Of a DNA stretch of 64,000 nucleotides, positions 36,126 to 51,100 are shown piece by piece. The notes below the pieces were generated by a model. It was given only the letters and a program-made list of their open reading frames with translations, made no database searches and had not been told where the DNA came from. This DNA comes from Euonymus europaeus (taxonomy: Eukaryota; Streptophyta; Magnoliopsida; Celastrales; Celastraceae). Within the stretch, counting starts at the first letter, position 1. Every line of letters starts with the position of its first letter. The position numbers were made by a program, and so were the translations under genes. Where the stretch lies: assembly GCA_963580455.1 (NCBI GenBank), contig OY756958.1, positions 30,578,501-30,642,500 on the forward strand, written 5' to 3'.

Positions 36126-39100
36126 TCAGCCAAATGGTGAAGAAACAGGCCCTGCAAGCGCATCTGATCTTTTAATGCTTCCCATACCACAAATGATGCA
36201 TCCAGGAGTTGATAGGGCAGAAAATTTAGCCCCACAGAGATCGCAAACATCGTATCCAATTGTTGACAGACGGCTAAGTGTGGCCGCACAAAACTGGGAG
36301 GGATCTTCCAGCGGATCAATGGACTTATTGGACACGCCCCTCTGAGCGCACATGTCAATCAGGCTTCTCAATTCATCCTGTTTACTCGAAGGTGCCTTGG
36401 ACAAAAGGATCTCAAGCATCTGCTTGGCATAAGCATAATTCTGCACCTCCATGTTTCTCTTAATGGCAGTACGAATGCAGTTTATTCGATGCTTTGCCTG
36501 AAGAGGCAAAGAACTCAAATGTCGTGAGAGTCTTGCCATCTCATCTTTTGCACTGATAGCATTGGCGCCTTGGACTCTCTGCAGCCGAAGAATTTCCTGC
36601 AGCATAATCCCACCAAGTTGTGATCTAAAAAATAGTGTTACGACAATTAAGGGAGTGCCGAAATACTACAAACTCCAAGGTTTAATGCATAATTCAAAAG
36701 GCACAACAATCAAGGAACAAAACCATCAAGTTACCTGAAGCAAACAAAGCCACCGATATATATTATAACTTGCGAATTAGGTTGATTATTCACATCTCAG
36801 GATCAAGCTGTGCATTAAATGGACTACAAGTTAAAGATTATAAGTTACACGTATCAAGCCCACTGCACGAGGGGTGTCCACACAGATCAAGCCCGCTGTA
36901 CTAGGGTGTCCACCACTCCACCACAAGCTACAGGTTAAATGGAGCTTTCACAAACACATTATTGGCTTATTATTTCAGTTTTAAAGGGTATTCTCAAGGC
37001 CACGACAATGTCAGGTTATGTCAGATAGTCACAATCACCCTTTGAAACAAGTTCTGACTCATGCATCAGGTTCAAGTTGAGCTGATATTTGGGGAACTGA
37101 AAAAGATCATCCAAAGCCATAAAATAGATGATTTCAAGCAGTCTACCAGGTTTAGTTCATCAATGTTACAGTTAAATGAAGATAGGTTGCGGAGCATCTG
37201 GGCAAAATTGAAAATATATGAAGCACACAGCCAGCGAATTTGCTCTTACCGGGTTCATGCTCAACTAGTTTTGGACCTTTTGGTCAAATGAGTTGATCTA
37301 AACCCATAAATTTCAGGCAAGTTCACGTTTCTGGTTTGGTTTTGCTTAGTTTTACCTCGTACAATTCATGTATGGAGACCTAGCTAGCATTGTAAGGCAA
37401 GCATAAAAGAAATTCATCACAAAGAACTGATGGCAGCTTCTCTAAACCAGTTTGCACATGCATCGATGGAAAGATAGCAACACAAACCATTTTTTAAAGA
37501 TGATCGTAAGTCCAATCTTAACACTCCCAAATATGGGTCAAGCAGGTCAACATTGAAGCCAAAATAGGAAAAACACATTTATGAGCAGCAGCACAGTGTC
37601 ACACTTTTAATATGTTTTACACCAATGGTGGTCGTCTTTTATGTTCCAATAACCCCTGCACCTCTAGTATCATAATTTATAAAAGACCACCAAAAGCTAC
37701 TTGGTTGAAACTCTGAACAGTTGAATCTACTCAATTTCTAGCTAGAGAACCCAGGATTTAATGTCTAGGAACACCAGTTACCAGATATTTTCTAGAGGGT
37801 ATAAAGCCAAAGCATATTAAAATCTGAAGCAACAAGGATGAACAAAGTAAAGGTCCACAACTGACGCGCTAAAGCCTTGAGCAGTCAGAGGTGGTTATGT
37901 TCTGGATTTCAACAGTATGTCCGTACCTGAAGAAGAGTAACTGCTATCTTGTATTGAGCACATATAGTTGCTTGAGCTTTGATATCGGCGCCACGAGACT
38001 GATCCTTAGCCAGTGCAAGAAAAGCTTCATCAAAACAGGATAATGCATCGGGAAGTTGGTTCTGCTCAAGGTGAGCTACCCCGGTCTTGAAACATACTGA
38101 AGCATTAGCCCCTCGGGGAACCTGTCATTCAGACATTGACCAAAAGAAAAGGATAAACAGAAATTAGTGAACATCTTACTCATTCAAAACAGATAAATAG
38201 AGCATCCAAGCAAATTATTGCTACAATGTCAATTTACGCTAGTAAAGTCTCAAGCCCTCAAAGATTCTCAGTAGTAGCCCTATTAGCAGAACAGAAAACC
38301 ACCCCTTGTGTCATACGTCTGCAAACACCACCCCCACCCCCAATTCTTTTGCACCCTGTGTTACTCTCGCTCTATTTTTTCCCCACAAGCAAAAAAATAA
38401 AAATAAAAAATTACATGATTATGATAAACTCAACCAAAGAATAATGGTGTAAAACATCATACAGTAAACAACCCGACAGGATAATCATCAATAAACTGGA
38501 ACCAGAAAATATTGGGTTATTTATTTTAGAATTTTCTTGAAAATCACATAACCATCAAACACTGCAAAACAGAGACTTCAGGAATTTCAACCCCTACAAT
38601 CCCAAACAGAATATATTTCATTATTGATTCTAGAGCATACATTCATGTATGTATGCTCTTCAAATAAGGACAAATAAGAGGCTTAACTACTGGCTTATTT
38701 TCAATTAACAATTCTCATTTCTCACTCGTCATAAAGAAAATAAAAGGAAACAACACAGTGCACAAGCTTCCTCTGTGGTTGCAGATGCATACAACCTTAC
38801 AAGTCGCAGGGTAGAGAGGCTATTTTAGTAATATGAAAGTATGAACTTAATGATGCCTAGGTTGTAATGAAGCAAATTTACCATTTCAACAAATTTATCC
38901 TTCCATGTGCATAAGGAATAAGAAAGATAAAATTAGTTGAACACAAAAAAATTGTCATCCAGAAGCGCACACACTTTGATAACTCTAAGAAAATTCATAA
39001 GAGACTAGTTATTTTTAAAATAAAAAGTACGGTTCATGCACCTGTCCAGGACGCACAGAGGCCGGTGGTGAAGTAGGATGAGGTTGTCCGGAATCAGAAG

Positions 39101-42100
39101 AATTAGGAACTCCAAGGATACTAAGGTCAAGAGGTTGGGTAGAAGGTAGAACCTGAGATACCTGGACCTGTGACTGGGACAGAACGGCTGCTTGACTAGA
39201 AGATTGTGGCGGAATACCTCCATCTGGAAGTCCAATTGATTCAAGTGGAACACCAGGTTGTTCAGTTCCCTGAGTGGGTCGTATAACACCAACAGGATGA
39301 GTAATAGCCATTGGTGGTGCATTCCCAGATGTAGGCCCCATTTTTCCACCTTCGAATCCTCTAGCAGTTTGATCCATTTTTGCAAGATAAGTTCCAGGAG
39401 GCGGCAGTGCGGCGGCCATCTGGAGGGACGGGATTGTGTTCTGAAAAAAGTCCTCTGGGATTGGCCTGGCAGTACCTCCCACACCTGGTACGGCAGAACC
39501 TGGTTGTGACACTGGCTCTGGCTGTGATCCTGGTGCGGGTTTAGTCAATGAGTCAAAACCAAACAGATCTGGGGCAGAAACTGAGGTAGTACTCACAGCT
39601 CCTGCGATAGCAGAAGGTTGGGGTAAAAGCATGCCAAGGTCCTGGGATCCAGTTAAGGACTTGGTCCTGGTCATTGGTGGACCCAAACCCTCTCCAAGCT
39701 TAAACTGTTTCGTAGCTTCTTTGATCTTATTGACATCCACTGTAGTCGATGCAATTGGCTTGTCTCGTATTCTTATTTGTAATTTTTTAGTTTTTGATAC
39801 ATCCTCTTCATCACTGCTGCTGCCGTCAGCAGCAGCACCATACATTGTTTTCTTGAATTCCTCTTCAGCTTTAGCCTGTTCATCAGCCGCAGATGAACCT
39901 GCATACTGTTTGCTAAGAGTTTCCAGACCCATCAAAGAATCAACCTTGGAACTACCATTGGGCCCACCTCTGGATGTATTAGACATAGACTTAACCAAAG
40001 TAGAGGGAACTCCATTTGCCTTACTGTCAGCCCCTTTAGGGATGAAAGCTTTGATCAAGCTATCTTCTCTAACTTCAACAATATTGCCTCTTCCTTTCAT
40101 TACCCCCAGGCAAACACCAATATGATCTGTAATGATAGCAGCAATGGCACCATCATCAGTCTTCATATATGGCATTACCTCTGCAGCCAGCTCCCACTGA
40201 GGCATAGACTTCAAATTAGCAGGGGTCTTTATTTCCCAATTCCCACCACCCCATTCAGGACCTTTCGGAACCATACTTTCAGCAGCAAAGTTGGCGAAAA
40301 TGCCTTGTGTCCATCCAGTAGAGCGAACTCTTAAAATCCTTTCACAATATCGCCTCAATTCTGAGTCAGCATCCTCTTCTTCTAGTTTCTGAGCAAGTTG
40401 CCGCATAGCACTAGGGTTAAGGTGGCAAATATATAAATCAAGCATGCTTTCATAGTCTGCAATAACTTCAAATGTTTCTTTTGCACTATCAAACTGACCA
40501 TACCTACAAAGACGAAGTTGTTACGGGAAGGAACATAGAATGAAAAACTTAAAAGCCAACAATAGAAACTTATCAGCCATCTATAACACAAAATGCAATG
40601 ACAATTGCATGCTTTGCAAGGAGCCAAAGATTCCAAATCTGTAAATGGAATTAATTTGCAAGCAGCCAACAGCATCTTCAAGATTCATAAGAAAGTTTAA
40701 CAATAGATTCAACTAGTTACTTAAATTTATATCTAGTAGTGCCAGTTTGTGTCTGGCTCATTTAGCCACCATATGCAAGTATAAAATTAAAAGTATAAGA
40801 AAACAAGACCAAATAATAAAAATAAAGGCTAGAAAACCAAAATACAAATAAAATAAACCTTATCCCAGAGAATGGAAATCTAACATGCTTGATATATTTA
40901 TGATACAGATAAAACAGTTTCCCACATTGAAAACAGTAAATGGTGAATATATTACTAAATGTAGACAAGCATGTCTATCCTATCACTTTAGGCGCTTACT
41001 TGATACAGGCATATCCCAACTGTCGAAACCGGCGGAACAAATGTGAGGTTGGTGGACATTTTGGATAATCTCTAGAATGTAAAAACTCATCCTTCAATAC
41101 AGATAAGGCAGTGGAGAAACGAAGAGCTTTGATAGCATAGACACCGCGCAACACCTAACTCCAATTCGCAATACATTTAGAAACTTAAATTAGAAGTCTC
41201 AGATTATGAGAAGTAGCACATTGCTTTTACGCACCTGAGTGAACTGTGGACCTGATTGGGATAACGACACAGCAAGATCGCCACAAACAGGAGGACCACT
41301 AGCAAGAATGTCGAGCGATCTTGGAGTAATACGCAAGCTATCAAACCTTCAGGACGATAAAACAATGATGTCAAAATGTCACTTTATTTAAGTATCCAAT
41401 ATCAGGCAGTAAAATGCTAATAGAAAGGTACATTTTTAGCAGGAAAATGAAAAGTTATATCCCAAACACAAAATATTCATTGATAAGAATTGAATATTAA
41501 AAAAGAAATCAGCAAACTAAAACTCGATACTGTGGAGAAGAAACCTGTTAGTTTAGAAATCAGATTTTGGTAGCTCTTTTCTTCTCAATTGAGAGAGTCC
41601 CATATTATTTAGGTTACACATTACAAGCACAGTAGTTCCTTCATGATATTACTACACTACCCTTAAGCTTAAATTCATAACACTCCCCCTCAAGTTGGAG
41701 CATAGATATCAATCATGCCCAACTTGTTACAAAGATACGCAACTCGACTCCCATACAATGGTTTAGTAAGAAGATCTCCCAATTGTTCTCCAGTCTTCAC
41801 ATGATTCAAGACTATTTCACCAGTTGGTATTTTTCTCCGAATAAAATGACAATCAACTTCGATATGTTTTGTACGCTCATGAAAGACGGGATTAGTTGCA
41901 ATGTGAATTGCAGATCGATTATCACACCATAACTGGGAAGATTTGGAAATCGGGCACGCTAACTCTTCAAGAAGGTGTCGTAGATATGTCACTTCACTAG
42001 TGACATTAGCAAGTGCTCGATACTCCGATTCAGCACTGGATCGAGCTACAACACTCTGCTTCTTACTCTTCCAAGACACAAGATTCCCTCCAACAAACAC

Positions 42101-45100
42101 ACAAAATCCAGAAGTGGATCGTCTATCATCAGGACACCCAGCCCAATCTGCATCAGAGAACCCTTCAAGACGAACATGTCCATGATTTTTATACAACAAG
42201 CCTTTGCCAGGATGAGACTTCAGATATCGTAAAATATGGGTTACAGCATGCCAATGAGAAACCCGTGGCTCAGATAAGAATTGGCTTACCACACTGACCG
42301 GAAAAGCAATGTCTGGTCTAGTAACAACCAAGTAATTCAGTTTCCCTACCAACCGCCGATATCGCTCAGGATCAGAATAAATGTCACCATCGTCCCGGGA
42401 CAACTTTGCACCAGGAACCATAGGACTATCACTCGGTTTGGCATCACTCATACCGGTATCACTCAACAAGTCAAGAACATACTTGCGTTGAGAAAGAAAT
42501 ATGCCTCGCTTACTTCTTGTCACCTCAACTCCCAAAAAATAACGTAGAGGTCCCAGATCCTTGGTATTAAATTTGGTTTGAAGAAAGTTTTTAAGAGAAG
42601 TGATCCCAGCACTATCACTCCCAGTAAGAACAATATCATCAACATATACCACTAGAAATATGTTTCCAGCAGTAGAATTTCTGTAAAATACCGAATGATC
42701 TTTCTCAGATTGATGAAGTCCAAACTGAACAACAACCGAACTGAACCTCCCAAACCAGGCACGGGGAGATTGCTTCAACCCATACAAGGACTTGCGTAGG
42801 CGGCAGACTTTGCCAGACTCCCCCTGAGCAACAAACCCAGGAGGTTGCTCAACATAGACCTCTTCCTGTAAGTCGCCATGCAAGAAAGCGTTCTTAACAT
42901 CGAGTTGATGTAAAGGCCAACCAAAAGAGGCCGCAAGGGAGATAAGAACACGGACAGAACTGAATTTGGCAACTGGAGAGAAAGTGTCCATATAATCAAC
43001 ACCATAGACCTGAGCATAGCCTTTGGCTACCAAACGAGCCTTGAGGCGGGCAACGGAGCCATCAGGATTCATCTTTACCACATACACCCATTTACACCCA
43101 ATCGCCTTTTTTCCCGAAGGTAAGGAGACAAGATCCCAAGTTCGATTCTGATCCAGAGCGGACATTTCTTCTCGCATGGCTTGGAGCCAGCCCGGAGAGG
43201 AAAGAGCCTCAGGGACAGACTTGGGCACAGAGACAGAATCCAATGTGGAAATGAAGGCCTGCAAAGGGGCAGAAACACCAGTATAGGCAATATGGGCAGA
43301 AAGAGGATAGTTACCACATGTCCGGCGACCCTTGCGGAGAGCAATAGGTAAGTCAGGAGGAAGATCATTTGCCGAAGTAGCTGATATAGTAGGGGCAGGT
43401 GCTGCACTAGGAAATTTATATACGGAATACGGACCGCGAGAATATACCTGTAAGGGATAGGGAGTAGTGGTGGTAACACGAATAAGATCATAACGAAACA
43501 AGGAATCAAGAGGGATAGAGACCTCATCAAGCGGAACACGGGAAGAAAAAACAGAGGACTCATGGAAGGATACATCAGCCGATACCAGATAACGCCTCAA
43601 ATCAGGGGAATAACACCGGTACCCCCGTTGGGTGCGGGAGTAGCCCAAGAAGATGCAACAAAGACTCTTGGGGTCCAACTTGGTCAAATGAGGGCGAATA
43701 TCGCGAACATAACAGGTACACCCGAATATCCGCAATGGAAGAGAATGGAGTACAGTGCCAGGAGTAAGAGTATGCAGAGGAATTTCCCCTTGAAGAACCG
43801 AGGAGGGCATGCGATTAATCAAATAGGCAGCAGTCAAGACAGCATCGCCCCAGAATGTTTTAGACACTTTCATATGAAACATGAGGGCACGAGCCACCTC
43901 CATTAAATGACGATTTTTCCTTTCAGCAACGCCGTTCTGTTGAGGCGTATCGGGACAAGAAGACTGATGTATGATCCCATGAGTAGAGAAGAACAACTGA
44001 AATTGCGAAGAAAAATATTCGCGGCCATTATCACTGCGCAAAATACGAATAGGAACAAAATATTGAGTATTAATCTCAGCAAAAAAGTCACAAAAAACTT
44101 TGTAAACCTCAGAACGATCACGTATAAGAAAAAGCCAAGTAACCCGACTATAGTCATCCACAAAGGTAACAAAATAACGCGAACCATTTTTAGAAATAAC
44201 AGGGCAAGGCCCCCAAACATCAGAGTGAATAATATCAAAGGGAGCCGTGGCTCTTTTATTAATACGTGGTGAATACGACACACGATGGTGTTTAGCAAAC
44301 TGACAGGACTCACAAAACAACTCAGAAACAGATTCAATAGACGGACACAGACGTTTTAAAGTAGATAAATTAGGATGACCAAACCGGCAGTGAAGATCTA
44401 AAGGAGACGTGGACAGTAATGCATATGACATAGAAGAATCCGTATCCAGCACATAAAGTCCGTCTGGTGTACACCGCCCCCTACCAATCGTCTTCTTCGT
44501 CAAAAGATCCTGAAAGACACAGCAAGAAGCATAGAAGGTCACTCGACAATTCAATTGTTTCGTAAGGCCACTAATAGATAGCAGGTTACATGGTAAACCG
44601 GGTAAATATAGGACAGAGGACAGGTCAAAAGATGAGGTAGGAGAAGCAGTGCCTTTACCACAAACTGGAACAGGATTACCATTAGCTACCTTCACTGGCG
44701 GATAATTAACAAGAGACGAATAATTACTGAGCATACCAGTGTCACCAGTCATATGATTGGTCGCGCCAGAATCAATAATCCAAGAATGGCGGAGAGCAGT
44801 ACTCAAATAAGCTGACTGTTCAGAATTGGCAGAGGGAGGAGTGGCAGAAGGTGGCTGGTTCGCAAGTAGGCGTGAATACTCCTCTGCTGACAGAGTCACA
44901 GAACTAGCAGACGAGTCAACGGTAGTAACAGTATGAGCAGAGCCACGGATAGGTGGCTTACCATGTAATTTCCAACAGCGATTCTGAGTGTGGCCAACAC
45001 CATTACAATGAAAGCAAATAAGACGACCGTCAGAAGTGCGACTAGGACGGCTACTGCCGCCACAACCACCCCCGCGACCACGAGGACCACCACCACCACG

Positions 45101-48100
45101 ACGATCCCCAGAAGCAACCAAGATAGAGTTTTCATGGGAGGAACCAGCAGAGAAAACAGGACCAATAGAACGATTAGCTCTGGCATATGCCTCAGTCAGC
45201 GAAGTCTCTTTGCTAGAAAGAATTTGAGCACGGGCCGTCTCAAACTCGGAACGCATACCACTCAAGAAGGCAAAAATAGCTAATTGTTCTCGCTGTTTCT
45301 TCATTTGCTCAACATCAGCACTAATGGGCAACAAAGTATTCATATCAGCAAATACTCGTTTATAATGAGCAAAATAGTCCGCCAAACTCAGGTCTTTCTG
45401 TTCAGGACGAAAGAATGCTTGCGAGACATCATAGATTCTATGAATATCATCCTTCCCAGAATAGAGAAGATTTAAATACTCCCAGAGTTGTTTCACCGTA
45501 TCACAATGAGACACTATATCAGATACAGAACTGTCCATGGAATTCATTATTTGCGTATACAAACGAGCATCATCACGTAACCAAATTTTTTTGAGAGTAG
45601 AATCAGTGGTAGAATCGGGTGGTTCTTCAATTAAGTGATCTTCTTTGTCCAATCCGCGAATGGAGAGGTGAACTAATTTCCTCCACTGCTGGAAATTAGA
45701 CCCATCCAAACATTTGGTCACTAATTTGGTGGAGGAAGACACAATCTCAGAAACTACAGTCTTGGTGTCGGTATTGGAGGATGCCATTATCACAATGTAA
45801 GAACCAGCCGAAGAAAAAGAAATGAACACTCTGGATTTTCTAAAATAAATCACTGATTCAGAGAGGCAGCACCAACATAACTCAGAGTGGCAAACACAAC
45901 AACAATTGACACTGTGATATCAGCGAATAGTAACCAAACCAGGCAGCAACCGAAACAGTCAAACATCAACACATCCCAGAAGAAAAATCATGCAGGAGAA
46001 AGCCATCATCAACACACGACAGAAGACGAACCAAGAACCTGGTTCAATGGACTTACGCTGCCTGTTCACGCGAGGCTCAAAGGGAGCACAGCCCAGCCAA
46101 AGTCAACTCACGATGAGACACCCCGATACACCACAGACAACGCCGATCAACACCTATCAACAGAAGCCAAGCCACAGAACCCAACACAGACGACGCCGAA
46201 ACACAAAACCAGACCAAGATTGACGCCGATCAACCAATCAACCCAACGCCGATCGAAGTACAGCAGCAACAGAACACAATTCACCCGAGCAACAGAAGGA
46301 CCAGATAACGCCGATCAACCCAACAGATGACGCCGATCAACCTAGAGACAAAGCGCGACAGAGAGAAGCGACTCTCATCAAGTCACTGGAACCAGAAAAG
46401 AAATGAAGAAGTAGGAAGCCGAAAGAAGAAGCAGGAAGATGGGTGCAGCAGATCAAACCAGAAGCAGGTAACAGCGCAGCAGCGGAGGTTCGGGCTCCGA
46501 TACCATGTTAGTTTAGAAATCAGATTTTGGTAGCTCTTTTCTTCTCAATTGAGAGAGTCCCATATTATTTAGGTTACACATTACAAGCACAGTAGTTCCT
46601 TCATGATATTACTACACTACCCTTAAGCTTAAATTCATAACAAAACCAAATAATAAAAGTGAGAAAAAGAAAACCTCGATGTTATCTGGTACAATATTTC
46701 TGACAGGTCAAGCTTCTGCTCAAAATATTGTTGCATTGTGGCAAATCCAATAAGAAGAGGTTCAAGAAGCCCAATAAGACAGCTCTTGATTTCAATCCCC
46801 TTCTTCTGTCTTGGATTTATTTCAGTTGGGCTAGCGAGCAGCAAACGATCATTCAAAGCACCTACAAGAACTGCAGGAAAGAACATCCACATGTACAATA
46901 AAAGAATGGTACAGAACTGAGATAAATGACATAGAACAAGTAACAATAGCAGAAGACTTGATTGCATAAAAACTTATATTACGAGAAGGAAGAAACTTAC
47001 CTGCATATGGCATGCTAATAGAGAGAATTGTTCTTACTTTCCCATCCCACCCAAGAACATTGATTGCAGTCGCAGTAGAAAAGAGAAGTGCTGGCCCAAC
47101 CCATAAAAGGGATCTAAAGTTTACAGAAGTCAAGTGTTCAAACAAACTTAAATACCCCATTACACACGATTCATAGCAATTAAATGAAGCAAATGTTGAG
47201 CCAAAATAGGCACTAAATTTGTATGCATCAGGATATCAAAGGAAGCCCTTTATCGAATTTTGTGGAACTGCTTGCCAATATATCAAGATCTGCTGAAACC
47301 AGAAGCACTCTATGCGTAGTTAAAACTCCGGCAACACAGCCTTTAACGGTTTCTTGCCAATGAACCTGGAGAAGTCAAAAATATGATGATCATCAATATC
47401 TAAACTATTCCCTCAACAGCTTCACAAAATGCCCCAATTTTCTTAAAAAAAAAGGCATGCTCATCTCAGATTTTATGAAAAAATTCAGTTGCGCAAGAAA
47501 TAGGTTTTTTGGAAACTGTGTGTAGCAACACAATTGATGTAACACTTTATAAAGATAGGTCATACAACAGCAGGCATAAACAATTATGTATATTGGAAAC
47601 AAGTCTATTCAGTCAAACAGACCTCAATGTATTAGAAAAGAATATTCTGCTGGTATTCTAGTTGCATTGGCCTTCAGGAGTATAACAACCATTCACGGAA
47701 CAAATGCATTATTACTTCTGAGGCGGGCCACCAACAATTTTAGATTTTTCTTTCAACATACTCCAAGAAAGGTTGATCCCTTAGAGTAATTAAACGTTTT
47801 ACACCTAGTAAACTAGATTTATTCGACATAAGTGCCATTTTGCTGATGAGAACGGATGTTAGGGTGGGAGATAGCTTATAAATATAGACCCCAACTTCAG
47901 TACCGAAAGCAATTGTTCTTTTTGTCACCAAAGGACCATGCTCCCAAATTCGATTGAAAACTTGAAATACCCACCTGAAGAACAATCTCATTTAATTTCA
48001 ACTTGATTGACTTTTTGCCTTCAGTTTTCGTTGATATATAATGACCATCTGAAGTTGAAAGGCGATATCCTTGAATCAACTTTGCCAAGCCAATAAGTTT

Positions 48101-51100
48101 TCCATTGCAAGCAAACATTAGGGTTGACTCTGCAACAAAAGAATATCCCAATAAGCGTATTTGGAAGGTATGAAAGCAATACTGCAGAATATGGGACTTA
48201 AGCACCTACCTAGTGGAGTAGAAAAGATACGGTCAACTTCACTTTCGAACATAAACTGCATAGGACCCCGAAAAGAACCAACAGCTGTATCTGCAGATTG
48301 GTTCTGTTCCATTTCTCCAATTTTTTCATCAGATTCTTGTGAAGTAACCCCTGGCAGAGTGTACAAACCCAGTCCAGTCTTTTCATCATCCAGTATGGCA
48401 AACTGATTTTCATTGGGACCAATAAATGCTGCATCTTGACCTACAGAAACTCAAGGTAAATATGGAAATAATACTCAGGTTCTATGACATGCAAATATGA
48501 AATATCAAAAGGTTTGAGTCCCCTCTGATGAAAAATAATAATAAATATAACTTATCAGAAAAAAGAAAAAAAAAAGGAAGAGAACATATTAGAAGGAAAA
48601 AGCAGTATATAAACATATATGATGCACAGCATACCTTTGAGTGTGTTTCCTTTACTGCTAACCAGCTCGGTGTTTTCCCGATAAAGGACAACTTCATTTG
48701 TGGAACCACTAAATTCATAAAGAACGAGAAACATGTGCTGCTTTCTACTGTAAACCAGGTGTTTTTGATGATATTCCACATTTCCAGGAATCTGAAAACG
48801 AGACAGGATTTACTAGCTCAATATTATGGAATTTTTCTCTGAATGAATTCACATAAAGCATCAATGAAATATGTGAAAAATTAATTGTACATTGCCTCAT
48901 TCTATCTAAAAAAGAACATAATGAGGCAGTTCCCCAACATTTTTTGACAAGAACAAGACAATTTTCCGACATTACCGAAGTATAAAGTTTCTTGTATATA
49001 GAATCCGCTCCAGAGCAAAGATTGTATGCCATGAGGTTTATGCCATCCACATAAAAGGCCCGGACAGGGTAATGAAGTACCCGGTTCTCTTTATTGAAGA
49101 AATTCAGCTCCAAATGAAATGGCTGCCCATAAACCCAGTGGAGTCAGATGCAAACTCATGAAAAGATTATATCAAATTAGACTGTATGTTAAATAAACCT
49201 AACACCTGACAAACAGGAAGATCTTTAAGATGATGCTTAGTGTCCAAAATCGTTATCAGAGGCAGTCGAGATATTGGAGCATTTTTTGCATGGCCTTCCA
49301 TGAAATGCTGGGTCACATATGTACAGAAACTAGTCAGTGACACATCAAATAAAAAAAAATGTACAAAAGGTAAAAATACCATGGGCCATGAAGTTCACCA
49401 AATTTCCCCTGGATAGGTTATATAACTGAGTATGCAAGATTCCCCAGAGGTGTACATAAATGATAAGTATATGGAATATTAATTGACTACACCAAATCCA
49501 CATGAAAACACCAAGACATTATTCACATTCCTGAATTTGCGAGAGTATCATACAACGAAGAGGTAGATTTTAATTGCTACGGCCTTTTCACACATAATCT
49601 GTTAAAGACAAGTGTAAAGATGGGAACACGAGACAAAAATATCAGGCATGCAGTTTGGAATGGCCAAAGAAACAACCTGCACCTCACTGACATCCCATGC
49701 CCATGTTCTCTCTTGACTATTTCATGTATAAGGCAGTTAACGCAAGAAGAAGAAAAGAAAAGAAAAGCTAAAACACGGGGAAAAGGTAATAGGAAAAAAA
49801 ATTACACTGTACAGGAAAGCCTTCCGAGCAATATCTGAAATTGTAAGGTGACTTTGCCTGCGAGAAAGACGACAAGTTGTCAACAATAGTATGCTGACAA
49901 AACCTAAAGACAAAGGCTATAAATTCATGACAAAGTATTCAAATGTAGATATCACGAATGCATGTGAGCATCAAAGTCCCATAAAAGAACAAAAACAAGG
50001 GCCCCATTTGATTCCAAATGTCCACAGGCTTACAACCCGTGTCCATGAATTACATTCAATAGCACATAAGATACTAATATATGCACATATACGTAAGATG
50101 AATCAAGAAAATAACAAATAAAAGACGAATATATTATGACACAGCCAAATAGATTCCTCAATCAGTACGCAGAAGCACAAGCACCCCCACACAAAGCATC
50201 CAAACTCAACAGCCAGTAAAAAGCATGTGTATACAAGCATGATTATCCTGAACTAACCCCTTCAGCTGCTGCTCTTGCAGTTGCTCCTGAAGTTGATGAT
50301 CAGCCAGAATACCAGTTGAACCCATGGCTGAAAGCTTTTCTTTCAGAATAGATGCTGCAAATCATTGCTACCATTAGAACATCTGGTAAAAGAATTGGGA
50401 AATAGCACTACAACAAATAACCATAAGGTAAAAATGTAACAGAAAAAAAATGGTCGAGGCCAAACATAAGTGGACTGAAGGAATTTTCATCTCTCAAATA
50501 AGAACATCCCGCACGAGTTACAGCATGATAACCAACACATTCGTAAAGAAAATAAACAAAATAACACAAGATACAATTAATAATTACAAGATGCATGTAA
50601 TTTAAATTTTAAAATATACCATCCACAACTAAAATGATTATAATGAAACAGATTGTTCGTGACATTCATCATAAATGCAATTAAATTTGAGCATAAGCTC
50701 ATTTGGAAGGAGACCATGGCACCCAGTTTCAATCTTGAACAAATACAGAATAGATAAAATTTGTTATTAACCATGCCAGAAGGATGCTAGCTTCCATATG
50801 AAGTTGAAACATAGATCATCATACAATTTTAAGCTTTCTCTAGACAAGGGAAACCTCGTGCTTTTGTAGAGTTAACCGTGGGCATTAGAAGAGGCCCATC
50901 ACTTCAAGTATCAAATCATTGTTTTTCCTTGCTATGGGGAGGCATCTTTAGTAGAAATTTACTCTTTTTTATGAAACTGGAAAACCCTGGCCCAACATGC
51001 CCTTCAGAGAACTGAGCCAGATCCAACCTGGGCCTGCCAGACCAGCGCTAGGGAGCTGTTTAAACTGGGCCTAGGCCAGGCACGTAAAACCCACAGAAAG

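Larger units (their letters stand above)
41541..46647 (-). mobile_element. Complete Ty1/copia LTR retrotransposon inside a TWD40-1 intron
   Basis: Element 41546-46642 (5,097 bp) is flanked by the 5-bp target duplication AAACC (41541-41545 and 46643-46647). LTRs of 137 bp are at both ends and appear identical. A tRNA-iMet-type primer-binding site follows the 5' LTR, and a purine tract precedes the 3' LTR. The single polyprotein frame is open. It has the same transcriptional direction as the host gene and lies about 27 bp downstream of the host exon's 5' splice site. Without it the intron (41347-46674) would be about 226 bp. Identical LTRs imply a recent insertion. The short LTRs fit small copia lineages such as Ale/Retrofit, but I do not assign a lineage. 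Confidence 0.97.

Noticed and set aside
43903..44337. Other minus-strand and plus-strand frames inside 41690-45853
   Set aside because: Shadow frames of the intact copia polyprotein.
45887..46533. Plus-strand frames rich in Thr, Gln and Asn next to the copia gag
   Set aside because: They are the antisense of the retrotransposon's untranslated leader between the PBS and gag.
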